A DNA stretch of 11,276 nucleotides from an uncultured Bacillota bacterium. Its GTDB lineage: Bacteria; Bacillota_I; Bacilli_A; RF39; UBA660. Positions within the stretch are counted from its first letter, which is position 1. Every line of letters begins with the position of its first letter. A program made the translations under genes and the position numbers. The DNA lies in NCBI GenBank assembly GCA_946540075.1, contig CAMNHZ010000023.1:1-11276 (forward strand), in the 5' to 3' direction. Below are positions 1 to 7,114 of this stretch, in pieces. The notes under the pieces were generated by a model. The model worked only from the letters and a program-made list of their open reading frames with translations. It was not told where the DNA came from and ran no database searches.

Positions 1-17
1 TAGCTTAATGATTTAGG

Positions 18-47
18 AGTTCACTAAGGAAATTAGTGAACTTTTTT
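18..47 (+). terminator. Intrinsic terminator of an upstream gene
   Basis: A perfect 9-bp inverted repeat, GTTCACTAA (19-27) and TTAGTGAAC (33-41), encloses a GGAAA loop and is followed directly by six T (42-47). A18 and T42 can extend the stem. It ends transcription of a gene that lies left of the window and isolates the prepilin-like gene. Any coding sequence in bases 1-17 is too short to assign. Confidence 0.9.
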
Positions 48-67
48 GTGCTCGAATTTATATTTTC

Positions 68-95
68 TTGATTTATAATTCATATTTGTTATAAT
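68..95 (+). promoter_or_regulatory. Sigma-A-type promoter of the prepilin-like gene
   Basis: The -35 box is TTGATT (68-73) and the -10 box is a consensus TATAAT (90-95), with a 16-base spacer. A TG at 87-88 makes it an extended -10 (TGTTATAAT). Transcription should start near 102, giving a short leader before the AGGGG ribosome binding site (109-113) and the ATG at 120. Confidence 0.75.
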
Positions 96-119
96 AATTA
101 TAGATGGTAGGGGATTTTA

Positions 120-776
120 ATGAAAAACAATGGTTTTACACTTATTGAGTTACTTGCAATAATTATAATTTTAGGTATAATTGCCACTATTGCAGGAGTT
201 GCTGTAACGAAGTCTGTTAAAAATACAGAGGGAAAAGCTAGTGATATTCAAGTAAAGAATATTAAGACTGCTGCTAAAACATGGGCAAGTGCTAATCCAT
301 ATATATTGCCAGAGGTAGGGAAGACATTAACGATTAGTTTAAATACATTAATTGCTGGTGGATATATTGGGAATAATGGAGGAGATATTAGTAATCCTTC
401 TAATGATAAGTATTATTCAAGAAGTAAAACTATGATTGAAATAACAAATAATAATGGTGGTTATGAATATGTTGTAAAGGCTTCATATGAGAATAATCCT
501 TCATCTGATGCTAGTAATCAGTTGCCAATATTGATTATGTATGGACCTAGTGAGACTACAATTCATTTAGAAAATGGATATAAAGAAATATCAATAGTTG
601 CTCGTAATAGTAAGGGTGAAGATATTACTGATACGGTTCAAATAACGAAGTATAATAGTTCAAATAATGTAGTTTCTAATATTACGTCGATAGGTACTTA
701 TCGTGTGGTGTATACGGCGACAGATCCTGATACTAATAAAGAAGCTTCAATTGAAAGGCTTGTAAAAGTAGTGTAA
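120..776 (+). CDS. Prepilin-like protein with C-terminal Ig-like domain
   Basis: The 218-residue product begins with a class III (type IV pilin) signal. A short basic leader (MKNNG) is followed by FTLIELLAIIIILGII, with the expected prepilin peptidase cut between Gly5 and Phe6 and the conserved Glu at mature position +5 (Glu10). Residues 6-28 form the hydrophobic helix that anchors pilins in the membrane and packs the fibre core. The middle (about 30-135) is Asn/Ser/Gly-rich and lacks cysteine. Residues about 137-218 look like a bacterial Ig-like domain of the DUF5011 kind, with the pattern GTYRVVYTATD...N.EAS..R.VKVV at the end. The gene is single: its own promoter lies upstream, a terminator precedes that, and no prepilin peptidase, ATPase or other pilin gene is visible. 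It could be a minor pilin, a competence-type pseudopilin or a surface adhesin; the function is not determined. The ATG is set by AGGGG at 109-113. Confidence 0.85.
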   Translation: MKNNGFTLIELLAIIIILGIIATIAGVAVTKSVKNTEGKASDIQVKNIKTAAKTWASANPYILPEVGKTLTISLNTLIAGGYIGNNGGDISNPSNDKYYSRSKTMIEITNNNGGYEYVVKASYENNPSSDASNQLPILIMYGPSETTIHLENGYKEISIVARNSKGEDITDTVQITKYNSSNNVVSNITSIGTYRVVYTATDPDTNKEASIERLVKVV

Positions 777-790
777 TTGTAAAAAAAATA

Positions 791-819
791 TTTTATTTTC
801 AAATAAATTGTGATAAAAT
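791..819 (+). promoter_or_regulatory. Candidate sepF promoter (extended -10)
   Basis: TAAAAT (814-819) preceded by TGA (811-813) is an extended -10. The -35 position 17 bases upstream (791-796, TTTTAT) is poor. The 11-base string TGTGATAAAAT recurs exactly at the rpoE promoter, which supports its being functional. Confidence 0.5.
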
Positions 820-850
820 GGATATAAGTGATAATTAGGAGGAATATAAA

Positions 851-1258
851 ATGGGAATGAATTTAAAAAAATGGTTAGGTTCTGACGATGATGTTTTTGC
901 TAGTGGAAATGGTGATGAATACTATAGTTTAAAACCTGAGGAAGCATTGGAAGAAAATGGTGGTACTAAGATGATTTTGTTAGAGCCAAGAGCTTATTCA
1001 GAATCACAACAAATTGTTGACCATTTAAAGAATAGAAATACAGTTGTAGTTAATTTAAAGAGAGTAACTTCTGATCAAGCTAAGCGTATTGTTGATTTTT
1101 TAAGTGGAACAATTTATGCTATTGGTGGGGATTTACAAAAAATTGGTGGAGGTATCTTTTTATGTACTCCTAATAATGTAAATGTTCAAGGAAAAATAAC
1201 TGATGAACAATCAGGTAAAGATATTCATGATAATAATGATATAAATATTGAATGGTAA
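851..1258 (+). CDS. sepF: Cell division protein SepF
   Basis: The 135-residue product is SepF, a membrane-bound partner of FtsZ that bundles FtsZ filaments and tethers them at the septum in Gram-positive bacteria. The SepF core (about residues 40-118) is very clear: [18 protein letters not shown], then [41 protein letters not shown]. The first residues ([10 protein letters not shown]) fit the short amphipathic membrane-binding helix, and residues 11-38 form the usual acidic linker. The length is slightly below the family norm of about 150. The ATG at 851 follows AGGAGG (837-842) with 8 bases between. It sits 55 bases upstream of divIVA, as in the conserved ylm division cluster, but YlmG and YlmH are missing from between them. 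The asparagine/aspartate-rich last 18 residues are not part of the conserved domain. Confidence 0.95.
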   Translation: MGMNLKKWLGSDDDVFASGNGDEYYSLKPEEALEENGGTKMILLEPRAYSESQQIVDHLKNRNTVVVNLKRVTSDQAKRIVDFLSGTIYAIGGDLQKIGGGIFLCTPNNVNVQGKITDEQSGKDIHDNNDINIEW

Positions 1259-1260
1259 TA

Positions 1261-1289
1261 TTGTAATATAATAGAAAGTGTGCTACAAT
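1261..1289 (+). promoter_or_regulatory. Promoter of divIVA
   Basis: TTGTAA (1261-1266) and TACAAT (1284-1289) are separated by 17 bases, with TGC (1281-1283) making an extended -10. The promoter lies immediately after the sepF stop codon, so divIVA and possibly ileS can be transcribed independently of sepF. A 7-bp inverted repeat, GTGCTAC (1280-1286) / GTAGCGC (1292-1298) with one G-T pair, overlaps the -10 box; whether this is an operator is unknown. Confidence 0.65.
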
Positions 1290-1313
1290 AAGTAGCGCCA
1301 ATGAGGTGAATTT

Positions 1314-1772
1314 ATGCAAAAGTTTAATAAAACACTTCGTGGTTATGATCCGGAAGAAGTAAATAGTTTTTTAGATCAAGTTATTAAACAAGTTGAAAGT
1401 ATGGTTGAAGAGATTAATAAAAAAGATGCTCGCATAAAGCAACTTGAACAACTTGATGTAGAAAATAAGAATTTACGTGAGAAGATTGCACAATATGATA
1501 AAACAGAAGAAACATTAAATAGGGCTATTATAATGGCTCAAAAAACTTCTGATCAAATGCGTGTTGCAGCTCATAAGGAATGTGAAGTTATTATTGAAGA
1601 AGCTAAAAAGAACGCTAATCGTATTGTGAATGAGGCGTTACTTAGAGCTGAAAAAACAGAGTATGAGGCAAATATGCTAAGAAGGAATATAAATATTTTT
1701 AAGAGAAGACTTCGTAGTATCATTGAGGCTCAACTAGAAATGGTTAATGATATTGATCATATAGAAATGTAA
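1314..1772 (+). CDS. divIVA: DivIVA-family septum/pole scaffold protein
   Basis: DivIVA proteins bind negatively curved membrane at septa and poles through an N-terminal lipid-binding domain and assemble by coiled coils to recruit division partners. Here residues 4-30 (FNKTLRGYDPEEVNSFLDQV) match the core of that N-terminal domain. Residues 30-62 and 65-145 are heptad-like, charged coiled coil (for example EEAKKNANRIVNEALLRAEK). The protein has 152 residues, near the Bacillus length. The start is unusual: the family normally begins with an LTPxDI segment about ten residues earlier, yet an in-frame TGA at 1302-1304 and a good GAGGTG site (1303-1308) five bases before the ATG fix this short start. 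The Phe-Arg pair known to be needed for membrane binding in Bacillus is Leu8-Arg9 here. Its position between sepF and ileS supports DivIVA over GpsB. Confidence 0.9.
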   Translation: MQKFNKTLRGYDPEEVNSFLDQVIKQVESMVEEINKKDARIKQLEQLDVENKNLREKIAQYDKTEETLNRAIIMAQKTSDQMRVAAHKECEVIIEEAKKNANRIVNEALLRAEKTEYEANMLRRNINIFKRRLRSIIEAQLEMVNDIDHIEM

Positions 1773-1981
1773 AACAGATGATGGAAACGATATATTATGA
1801 ATTTTGTAGAGAGTTCATGGTTGGTGAAAATGAATAATGAAGTAATATATAGATCATTCTTGATGTGACTATGAAGATAGTTCCGTATTCATGCGTTAAG
1901 TGATTGAGTTAGATTATTATCTATAAATTAAGGTGGTACCACGTATATTGTTATATGACGTCCTTATTTATAGATTTTTTT
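1773..1981 (+). promoter_or_regulatory. T-box riboswitch (isoleucine) in the ileS leader
   Basis: T-box leaders bind uncharged tRNA and switch on the downstream synthetase gene. The upper part of Stem I is recognisable: AGAGAG (1808-1813), then the hairpin TTCAT/ATGAA (1814-1818 and 1830-1834) enclosing GGTTGGTGAAA. The likely specifier codon is ATC (isoleucine) at 1853-1855, followed by a purine, as expected upstream of ileS. A small hairpin ACTAT-GAAG-ATAGT lies at 1868-1881. The T-box itself is AGGTGGTACCACG (1931-1943); its TGGT can pair with ACCA, fitting the A discriminator base of tRNA-Ile. Antiterminator pairings are AAGG (1930-1933) with CCTT (1962-1965) and ACG (1941-1943) with CGT (1959-1961). 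No clear promoter was found just upstream, so the leader may be transcribed from the divIVA promoter. Confidence 0.93.
1919..1981 (+). terminator. Terminator hairpin of the ileS T-box leader
   Basis: ATCTATAAATTAAGG (1919-1933) pairs with CCTTATTTATAGAT (1962-1975), giving 14 base pairs with one bulged T (1929). An inner stem ACGTATAT/ATATGACGT lies within 1941-1961, and T1976-T1981 follows the hairpin. It encloses the T-box antiterminator, rather than using its 3' strand as the 5' arm as most T-box terminators do. Confidence 0.7.
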
Positions 1982-1987
1982 GTTGTC

Positions 1988-1993
1988 AGGAGG
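1988..1993 (+). promoter_or_regulatory. ileS ribosome binding site, deciding the start
   Basis: AGGAGG lies 8 bases before the ATG at 2002. The same frame is open back to an alternative start at 1933, but that would fall inside the T-box (TGGTACC) and its terminator, so 2002 is the true start. Confidence 0.93.
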
Positions 1994-2001
1994 AGATTAT
2001 T

Positions 2002-5000
2002 ATGTGTAAAAATCATAAGTTTGAAGAATTAGATAAGAAGTCAATTAGTGAAGTAGAAAAAGATATTTTGAATAATTGGAAGAAACAAGATATTTTAAAT
2101 GCTACTATTAAAAATAGGGAAGGTAAAAATAATTGGGTATTTTATGATGGACCTGCTACTGCTAATGGTAATCCAGGACTTCATCATATGGTGGCTAAGT
2201 TTTTAAAAGATGCTTTTGGTAAGTATAAAACAATGCAAGGTAATCGTGTAATTAGAAAAGTTGGTTGGGATACTCATGGTTTACCTGTTGAAGTACAAGT
2301 AGAAAAAGAATTAGGATTTGAAGGTAAAAATGATATTGAGAAATATGGTATAAAAGAGTTTAATCAAAAATGCCGTGAATCAGTATGGTCTAACGAAGAT
2401 GCATTTGTAAGACTTACTGATGAAATGGGACAATTTATTGATACTAAAAATCCTTATATTACTTATAATAATGATTATATTGAGACTGAATGGTGGATTT
2501 TAAAGAAATTCTTTGATGAAGGTTTATTCTATGAGGGTGTAAAAATAGTTCCTTGGTGTCCTAGATGTGGTACTGGACTTGCTTCTCATGAGGTTGCTCA
2601 AGGATATGAAACAGTTACTGCTAATACTGTATATGTTCCATTTAAGAAAAAGGATGAAGATGCTTATTTCTTAGTATGGACAACAACACCATGGACTTTA
2701 ATTGCTAATTTAGCACTTTGTGTTAATGCAAATGAGGAATATGTAAAAGTTAATTCTATGGGATATAAATTTATTCTAGCTAAGGAATTGGCTCCTAAAA
2801 TATTAGGTGAAGATTATGAAGTGTTAGAGACTTTTAAAGGTAAAGATTTAGAATATACTGAATATGAACAATTACTTCCATTTATTGATGTAAAAGGAAA
2901 ATCATTCTTTGTTACATGTGATGATTATGTAACTATGTCAGATGGTACAGGTATAGTTCATATTGCTCCTGCTTATGGAGAAGATGATGCTAGAGTATGT
3001 CGAAAATATGGTATTACTTACGTTAATCCAGTAGGTGAAGATGGACGTTATACAGAAGGTCCATGGAAAGGTATGAATATTTTTGATGCTGATTTAGAAG
3101 TAATTAAATGGTTAAAAGAAAATGACAAATTATTTAAAAAACAAAAGATGGAACACGAATATCCACATTGTTGGCGTTGTCATTCACCTCTTGTATATTA
3201 TTCTAGACCAAGTTATTATTTAGAAGTTACTAAGATTAAAGATAAGATAATTAAAGAAAATAATAAAGTAAATTGGTTCCCATCTTATGTTGGAGAGAAG
3301 AGATTTGGAAATTGGCTTGAGAATATGAATGATTGGGCAATTTCTCGTAATAGATATTGGGGAACACCACTTCCATTATGGAGATGTGAATGTGGTCATA
3401 TGGAAATGATTGGTTCTAGAGAAGAATTAAAAGAAAAGGCTATCGAAGATGTTGATATTGAAACATTTGATATGCATAGACCATATGTAGATGATATTCA
3501 TATTAAGTGCCCTATCTGTGGTAAAACAATGAATAGAGTATCTGAAGTTATTGATTGTTGGTTTGATAGTGGAGCAATGCCTTTCGCACAATATCATTAT
3601 CCATTTGAAAATAAGGAATTATGGGAAAGTCAATTCCCAGCTGATTTTATCTGTGAGGGTATTGATCAGACTCGTGGTTGGTTCTATTCATTACTTGTTA
3701 TATCTACATTTGTAACAGGAAAGAGTCCTTATAAAAATGTATTAGTTAATGAATTATTATTGGATAAAAATGGTCATAAGATGCATAAATCTAAAGGAAA
3801 TGCAATTGAACCATTTAGTTTAATTAATAAGTATGGAGCAGATGTAATTAGATGGTATATTCCTTATGTATCACCAGTATGGACTCCACTTAAATTTGAT
3901 GAAGATGGACTTAAAGAAGTTTATTCTAAATTCTTTAATCCATTAAAGAATACATATTCTTTCTTCCAAACATATGCTAATATCGATAATATTGATATAA
4001 ATGAGTGTGAAGTACCATATGAAAAGAGAGAAGAAATTGATAAATGGTTATTATCAAAATATAATAAATTAGTTTCATATGTTACAAAGCAATATGATCA
4101 ATATGATTTAAATACAGTTGTAAAGGCAATTACATCATTTGTATCAGATGATTTATCTAATTGGTATATAAGACGTAATAGAGATCGTTTTTGGTCTTCA
4201 GAATTAGATAATAATAAGAAATCAGTTTATATAACTACTTATGAAGTATTAGTTGGATTGTGTAAATTATGCGCACCTGTAATACCTTTTACAACTGAAG
4301 AAATGTATACTAAATTAACTGGTGAAGAGTCAGTTCATTTAGCAGATTTCCCTAAAGCTAATAATGAATTAATTGATGATCATATAGAAGCTCGTATGGA
4401 TTTAGTAAGAAGTTTAATATCAATTGGACGTTATGTAAGAGAAGAAGCTAAGATAAAGGTTCGTCAACCATTAAGTGAGGCATTATTAGATAGTAAAAAT
4501 AAAGATTTAATATCTGATTTAGTTGTATTAATAAAAGAAGAGTTAAATATCAAAGAAATTAAATTTGTTTCAGATTTAAATGAATATATGAATTTAAGTG
4601 TAAAACCTAACTTTAAAGTTGTAGGTAAAGTATTTGGACCACTAATTAGAGAGTTCCAAACAAAACTTGAAAATTTATCTCATGATGATATAGTATCTCT
4701 TCAAAAAGGAGAATCTATCAAATTAGAATTAGGTAATGAAGAAAAAGAAATTACTACAGATATGGTAGATATTAGAATATCTTCTAAAGAAGGATTCAAT
4801 GTTGGAATGGAAAATAATAACTTTATTATTCTAGATACTACATTAACTGATGAATTATTATCTGAAGGATTAGCTCGTGAAATGGTATCTAAAGTACAAC
4901 AAATCCGTAAGAATAAAGATTTTGATGTTGCAGATAGAATAACACTATATTATAGTGGTGATGATGCAGTTGATGAATGTATTAAAGATTACGAAGATTA

Positions 5001-5109
5001 TATTAAGAAAGAAACCTTAGCGGTTGAAATAAAAGAAAAATATAATTTAGAAAAAGAGTATGATTTAAATGGTCATACAGTATATATTGATGTAGAAAAG
5101 AATAATTAG
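2002..5109 (+). CDS. ileS: Isoleucyl-tRNA synthetase, IleRS2-like, GLHH motif
   Basis: IleRS charges tRNA-Ile with isoleucine in the cytoplasm. From the ATG at 2002 the enzyme has 1035 residues, the usual size. Its Rossmann catalytic core begins with DGPATANGNPGLHH (residues 49-62). The canonical HXGH is replaced by Gly59-Leu60-His61-His62, the GXHH form known from some IleRS2 enzymes. The second signature is Lys593-Met-His-Lys-Ser597 (KMHKS for KMSKS). The CP1 editing domain shows WTTTPWT (226-232) and GTGIVHIAPAYGEDD (315-329), the region with the conserved editing aspartate. Cysteine pairs are Cys186/Cys189 (CPRC), Cys390/Cys393 (CWRC) and, as a likely zinc site, Cys462/Cys464 with Cys503/Cys506. 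The C-terminal part (about 640-1035) holds the anticodon-binding helical domain and the IleRS2-type extension. Expression is controlled by the T-box leader, and transcription ends at 5111-5141. Confidence 0.96.
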   Translation: MCKNHKFEELDKKSISEVEKDILNNWKKQDILNATIKNREGKNNWVFYDGPATANGNPGLHHMVAKFLKDAFGKYKTMQGNRVIRKVGWDTHGLPVEVQVEKELGFEGKNDIEKYGIKEFNQKCRESVWSNEDAFVRLTDEMGQFIDTKNPYITYNNDYIETEWWILKKFFDEGLFYEGVKIVPWCPRCGTGLASHEVAQGYETVTANTVYVPFKKKDEDAYFLVWTTTPWTLIANLALCVNANEEYVKVNSMGYKFILAKELAPKILGEDYEVLETFKGKDLEYTEYEQLLPFIDVKGKSFFVTCDDYVTMSDGTGIVHIAPAYGEDDARVCRKYGITYVNPVGEDGRYTEGPWKGMNIFDADLEVIKWLKENDKLFKKQKMEHEYPHCWRCHSPLVYYSRPSYYLEVTKIKDKIIKENNKVNWFPSYVGEKRFGNWLENMNDWAISRNRYWGTPLPLWRCECGHMEMIGSREELKEKAIEDVDIETFDMHRPYVDDIHIKCPICGKTMNRVSEVIDCWFDSGAMPFAQYHYPFENKELWESQFPADFICEGIDQTRGWFYSLLVISTFVTGKSPYKNVLVNELLLDKNGHKMHKSKGNAIEPFSLINKYGADVIRWYIPYVSPVWTPLKFDEDGLKEVYSKFFNPLKNTYSFFQTYANIDNIDINECEVPYEKREEIDKWLLSKYNKLVSYVTKQYDQYDLNTVVKAITSFVSDDLSNWYIRRNRDRFWSSELDNNKKSVYITTYEVLVGLCKLCAPVIPFTTEEMYTKLTGEESVHLADFPKANNELIDDHIEARMDLVRSLISIGRYVREEAKIKVRQPLSEALLDSKNKDLISDLVVLIKEELNIKEIKFVSDLNEYMNLSVKPNFKVVGKVFGPLIREFQTKLENLSHDDIVSLQKGESIKLELGNEEKEITTDMVDIRISSKEGFNVGMENNNFIILDTTLTDELLSEGLAREMVSKVQQIRKNKDFDVADRITLYYSGDDAVDECIKDYEDYIKKETLAVEIKEKYNLEKEYDLNGHTVYIDVEKNN

Positions 5110-5110
5110 A

Positions 5111-5141
5111 AAAAATACTGTCACTAGTTGACAGTATTTTT
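5111..5141. terminator. Bidirectional terminator between ileS and the PBP gene
   Basis: A perfect 13-bp inverted repeat (arms 5111-5123 and 5129-5141; core TACTGTCA/TGACAGTA) has a CTAGT loop. The arms end in A5/T5, so it works in both directions. It starts two bases after the ileS stop. On the minus strand it lies inside the last codons of the PBP gene, whose TAG stop (5126-5124) is in the loop. Confidence 0.92.
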
Positions 5142-7061
5142 GTCTTTAGAATTATCTATATTATTAATTGGTTCAGTACCTTTTATATAATATAACATAG
5201 TTTTTTTACTATCAGAATTATTAGATAATTTACCGGTTATAGGATTTACTAACACACCAACTACATTATTTGGCATTTTATACCAGGAATTATCTTTATC
5301 TTTTAAGTATTCTTCAACTGTATCTGCCCAAGCTAATTTCATTTTAGTTCCATCAGTTAAATCACTTTCACGATTATCATCATATCCAGCCCACATACCA
5401 AGTAATACTTCTTTATTGTATCCAAAGATCAAGTGATCATTATTAGTTGTTCCTGTTTTAATAGCATAATCCTTAGTTAGTTTATTAGCTAAATTAATAC
5501 ATGTAGGATATGCATAATCAATAAATTCAGTTGAATATGATTTTCTTAACATTGAATTTAGAACATAAACTATACTTTTATTAAGGACACTTTCTTCTCG
5601 TATTTTATGTCTATATAGAGTATTTCCGTTAGCGTCAGTTACTTTAGTTATTAAATATGGTTTTGTTTTAAAACCTTCATTAGCTAGAGTATTATATCCT
5701 TTTATCATATCCATTAAGTTTATTTCTTTAGTACCTAGAGCCATTGATGGCAAATTATCTAATTTAGTGCTGATGCCAACTCTTTTAACTATATCGATTA
5801 AATTATCTTCTCCTAGAAATAGGTGAGTTTTTACAGCATAAATATTATCTGAATAGGTAATTGCAGCTGCTAGGGATATTTCTTTATTAGCATAGCTTTC
5901 TCCATAATTTGTTGGGCTATATGTTTTGTTTTCTGAAAATGTAAAGGTTGTTTTTTCACTGGTGAAGGTTGTAGATGGAGTAAAACCATTTTCTAAGGCA
6001 CTATAATAAAGGAATGGCTTAATAGTAGATCCTACTTGTCTTTTAGCATTTATAGCTCTATTATATTGACTTTTAGAATAGTCTCTTCCTCCTGTTAAAG
6101 CAATGATTTTTCCTGTTTTAGGTTTAACCATAATACCTGCAATTTCTAATTTTTGATTATCATTCAAATTCTTATCAATACTATCTTCCAGTGTTTTTTG
6201 AGCTTTAGGATCTAAATTAGTATATATTTTAAGACCACCAGTTTCTAAGAAAGAATTAGGAACTGATTTAATATTCTTTAATTCGTTGATAACGGCATCT
6301 TGGTAATACATTAATGTTTTAAGATTGTTTCTTTTTTTATCACCAGTTAAAGTTAATTTTTCTTTGATAGCTTTATTCATATCTTTTTTAGATATCATTT
6401 TATTTTTATACATTTGATATAAGATTAATTCTTGTCTTTTTTTAGCATTATCATAGTTAGAAATAGGAGAATAATTCGTTGGATCTTTAGGTATACCAGC
6501 TAGAATAGCAGCTTCAGCTAAAGTTAGATCCTTAGAACTTTTATCAAAATAATATTTACTGGCATTTTCGATTCCAAATATACCTCCATAATTAATAGTA
6601 TTTAAGTATCCTTCTAGAATTTGTTTTTTACTATAGTGAACTTCCAGTCTCATAGTAAGCCATGCTTCTTGTAATTTACGGGCAAAATTTTTATCAAAAT
6701 TCAAAAATAAGTTTTTAGCATATTGTTGAGAGATAGTAGAAGCTCCTTCAACAATTTTTCGGTTAGTTATATTGTTGTACATAGCTTTTAAAATTCTTGG
6801 ATAGTCAAATCCTTGATGATGATAAAAGTTTTTATCTTCAATCGCAATAGTTGCATTAATAAGATTATCTGATATTTTATTTAGTTTAATCCATTCTTCA
6901 TTATTACCATTATATATTTTATTGTTTTTATCATATAAGAAAAAACTGTTGGCAGAATTAATCGAAAGCTTAGGTGTTAAGCGAGCAATTACATATATTC
7001 CAATATATCCTGCAATAATAAGAAATATAAGAAAAACGGTGATTTTTACAATTTTTTTCAT
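5124..7061 (-). CDS. Class A penicillin-binding protein (transglycosylase/transpeptidase)
   Basis: This 645-residue bifunctional PBP polymerises lipid II into glycan strands and cross-links them on the outer face of the membrane. Residues 5-27 are an uncleaved N-terminal membrane anchor. The GT51 glycosyltransferase domain (about 60-235) shows EDKNFYHHQGFD with catalytic Glu75, GASTISQQYAKN (106-117), RKLQEAWLTMRLE (128-140) and ILEGYLNTINYGG (148-160). The transpeptidase domain (about 305-580) has the three active-site motifs: Ser345-Thr-Ile-Lys348 (SxxK, nucleophile Ser345), Ser404-Asp-Asn406 (SxN) and Lys535-Thr-Gly537. No PASTA or fibronectin-like domain follows; the tail after 600 is short and polar. 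The ATG at 7061 is preceded by AGAGGTGA (7073-7066). The gene is alone on the minus strand, convergent with ileS. Which Bacillus paralogue (PonA, PbpF, PbpG) it corresponds to cannot be told from sequence alone. Confidence 0.95.
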   Translation of the reverse strand: MKKIVKITVFLIFLIIAGYIGIYVIARLTPKLSINSANSFFLYDKNNKIYNGNNEEWIKLNKISDNLINATIAIEDKNFYHHQGFDYPRILKAMYNNITNRKIVEGASTISQQYAKNLFLNFDKNFARKLQEAWLTMRLEVHYSKKQILEGYLNTINYGGIFGIENASKYYFDKSSKDLTLAEAAILAGIPKDPTNYSPISNYDNAKKRQELILYQMYKNKMISKKDMNKAIKEKLTLTGDKKRNNLKTLMYYQDAVINELKNIKSVPNSFLETGGLKIYTNLDPKAQKTLEDSIDKNLNDNQKLEIAGIMVKPKTGKIIALTGGRDYSKSQYNRAINAKRQVGSTIKPFLYYSALENGFTPSTTFTSEKTTFTFSENKTYSPTNYGESYANKEISLAAAITYSDNIYAVKTHLFLGEDNLIDIVKRVGISTKLDNLPSMALGTKEINLMDMIKGYNTLANEGFKTKPYLITKVTDANGNTLYRHKIREESVLNKSIVYVLNSMLRKSYSTEFIDYAYPTCINLANKLTKDYAIKTGTTNNDHLIFGYNKEVLLGMWAGYDDNRESDLTDGTKMKLAWADTVEEYLKDKDNSWYKMPNNVVGVLVNPITGKLSNNSDSKKTMLYYIKGTEPINNIDNSKDKNTVN

Positions 7062-7114
7062 AATTTCACCTCTAGTATTATTAGTATTACAAGAAATCTT
7101 AAAAATATAAGTGC

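Noticed and set aside
777..800. Terminator after the prepilin-like gene
   Set aside because: The A8-TA-TTTTATTTT stretch has no GC stem; it looks like an A/T-rich region upstream of the sepF promoter.
1933..2001. Upstream extension of ileS to a start at 1933
   Set aside because: It would translate through the T-box and its terminator, adds 23 non-homologous residues, and has no ribosome binding site; the ATG at 2002 has AGGAGG at the right distance.
6922..7110. Open frame of 62 codons on the plus strand
   Set aside because: It is antisense to the N-terminal part of the PBP gene, mirrors its membrane-anchor region, and has no ribosome binding site.
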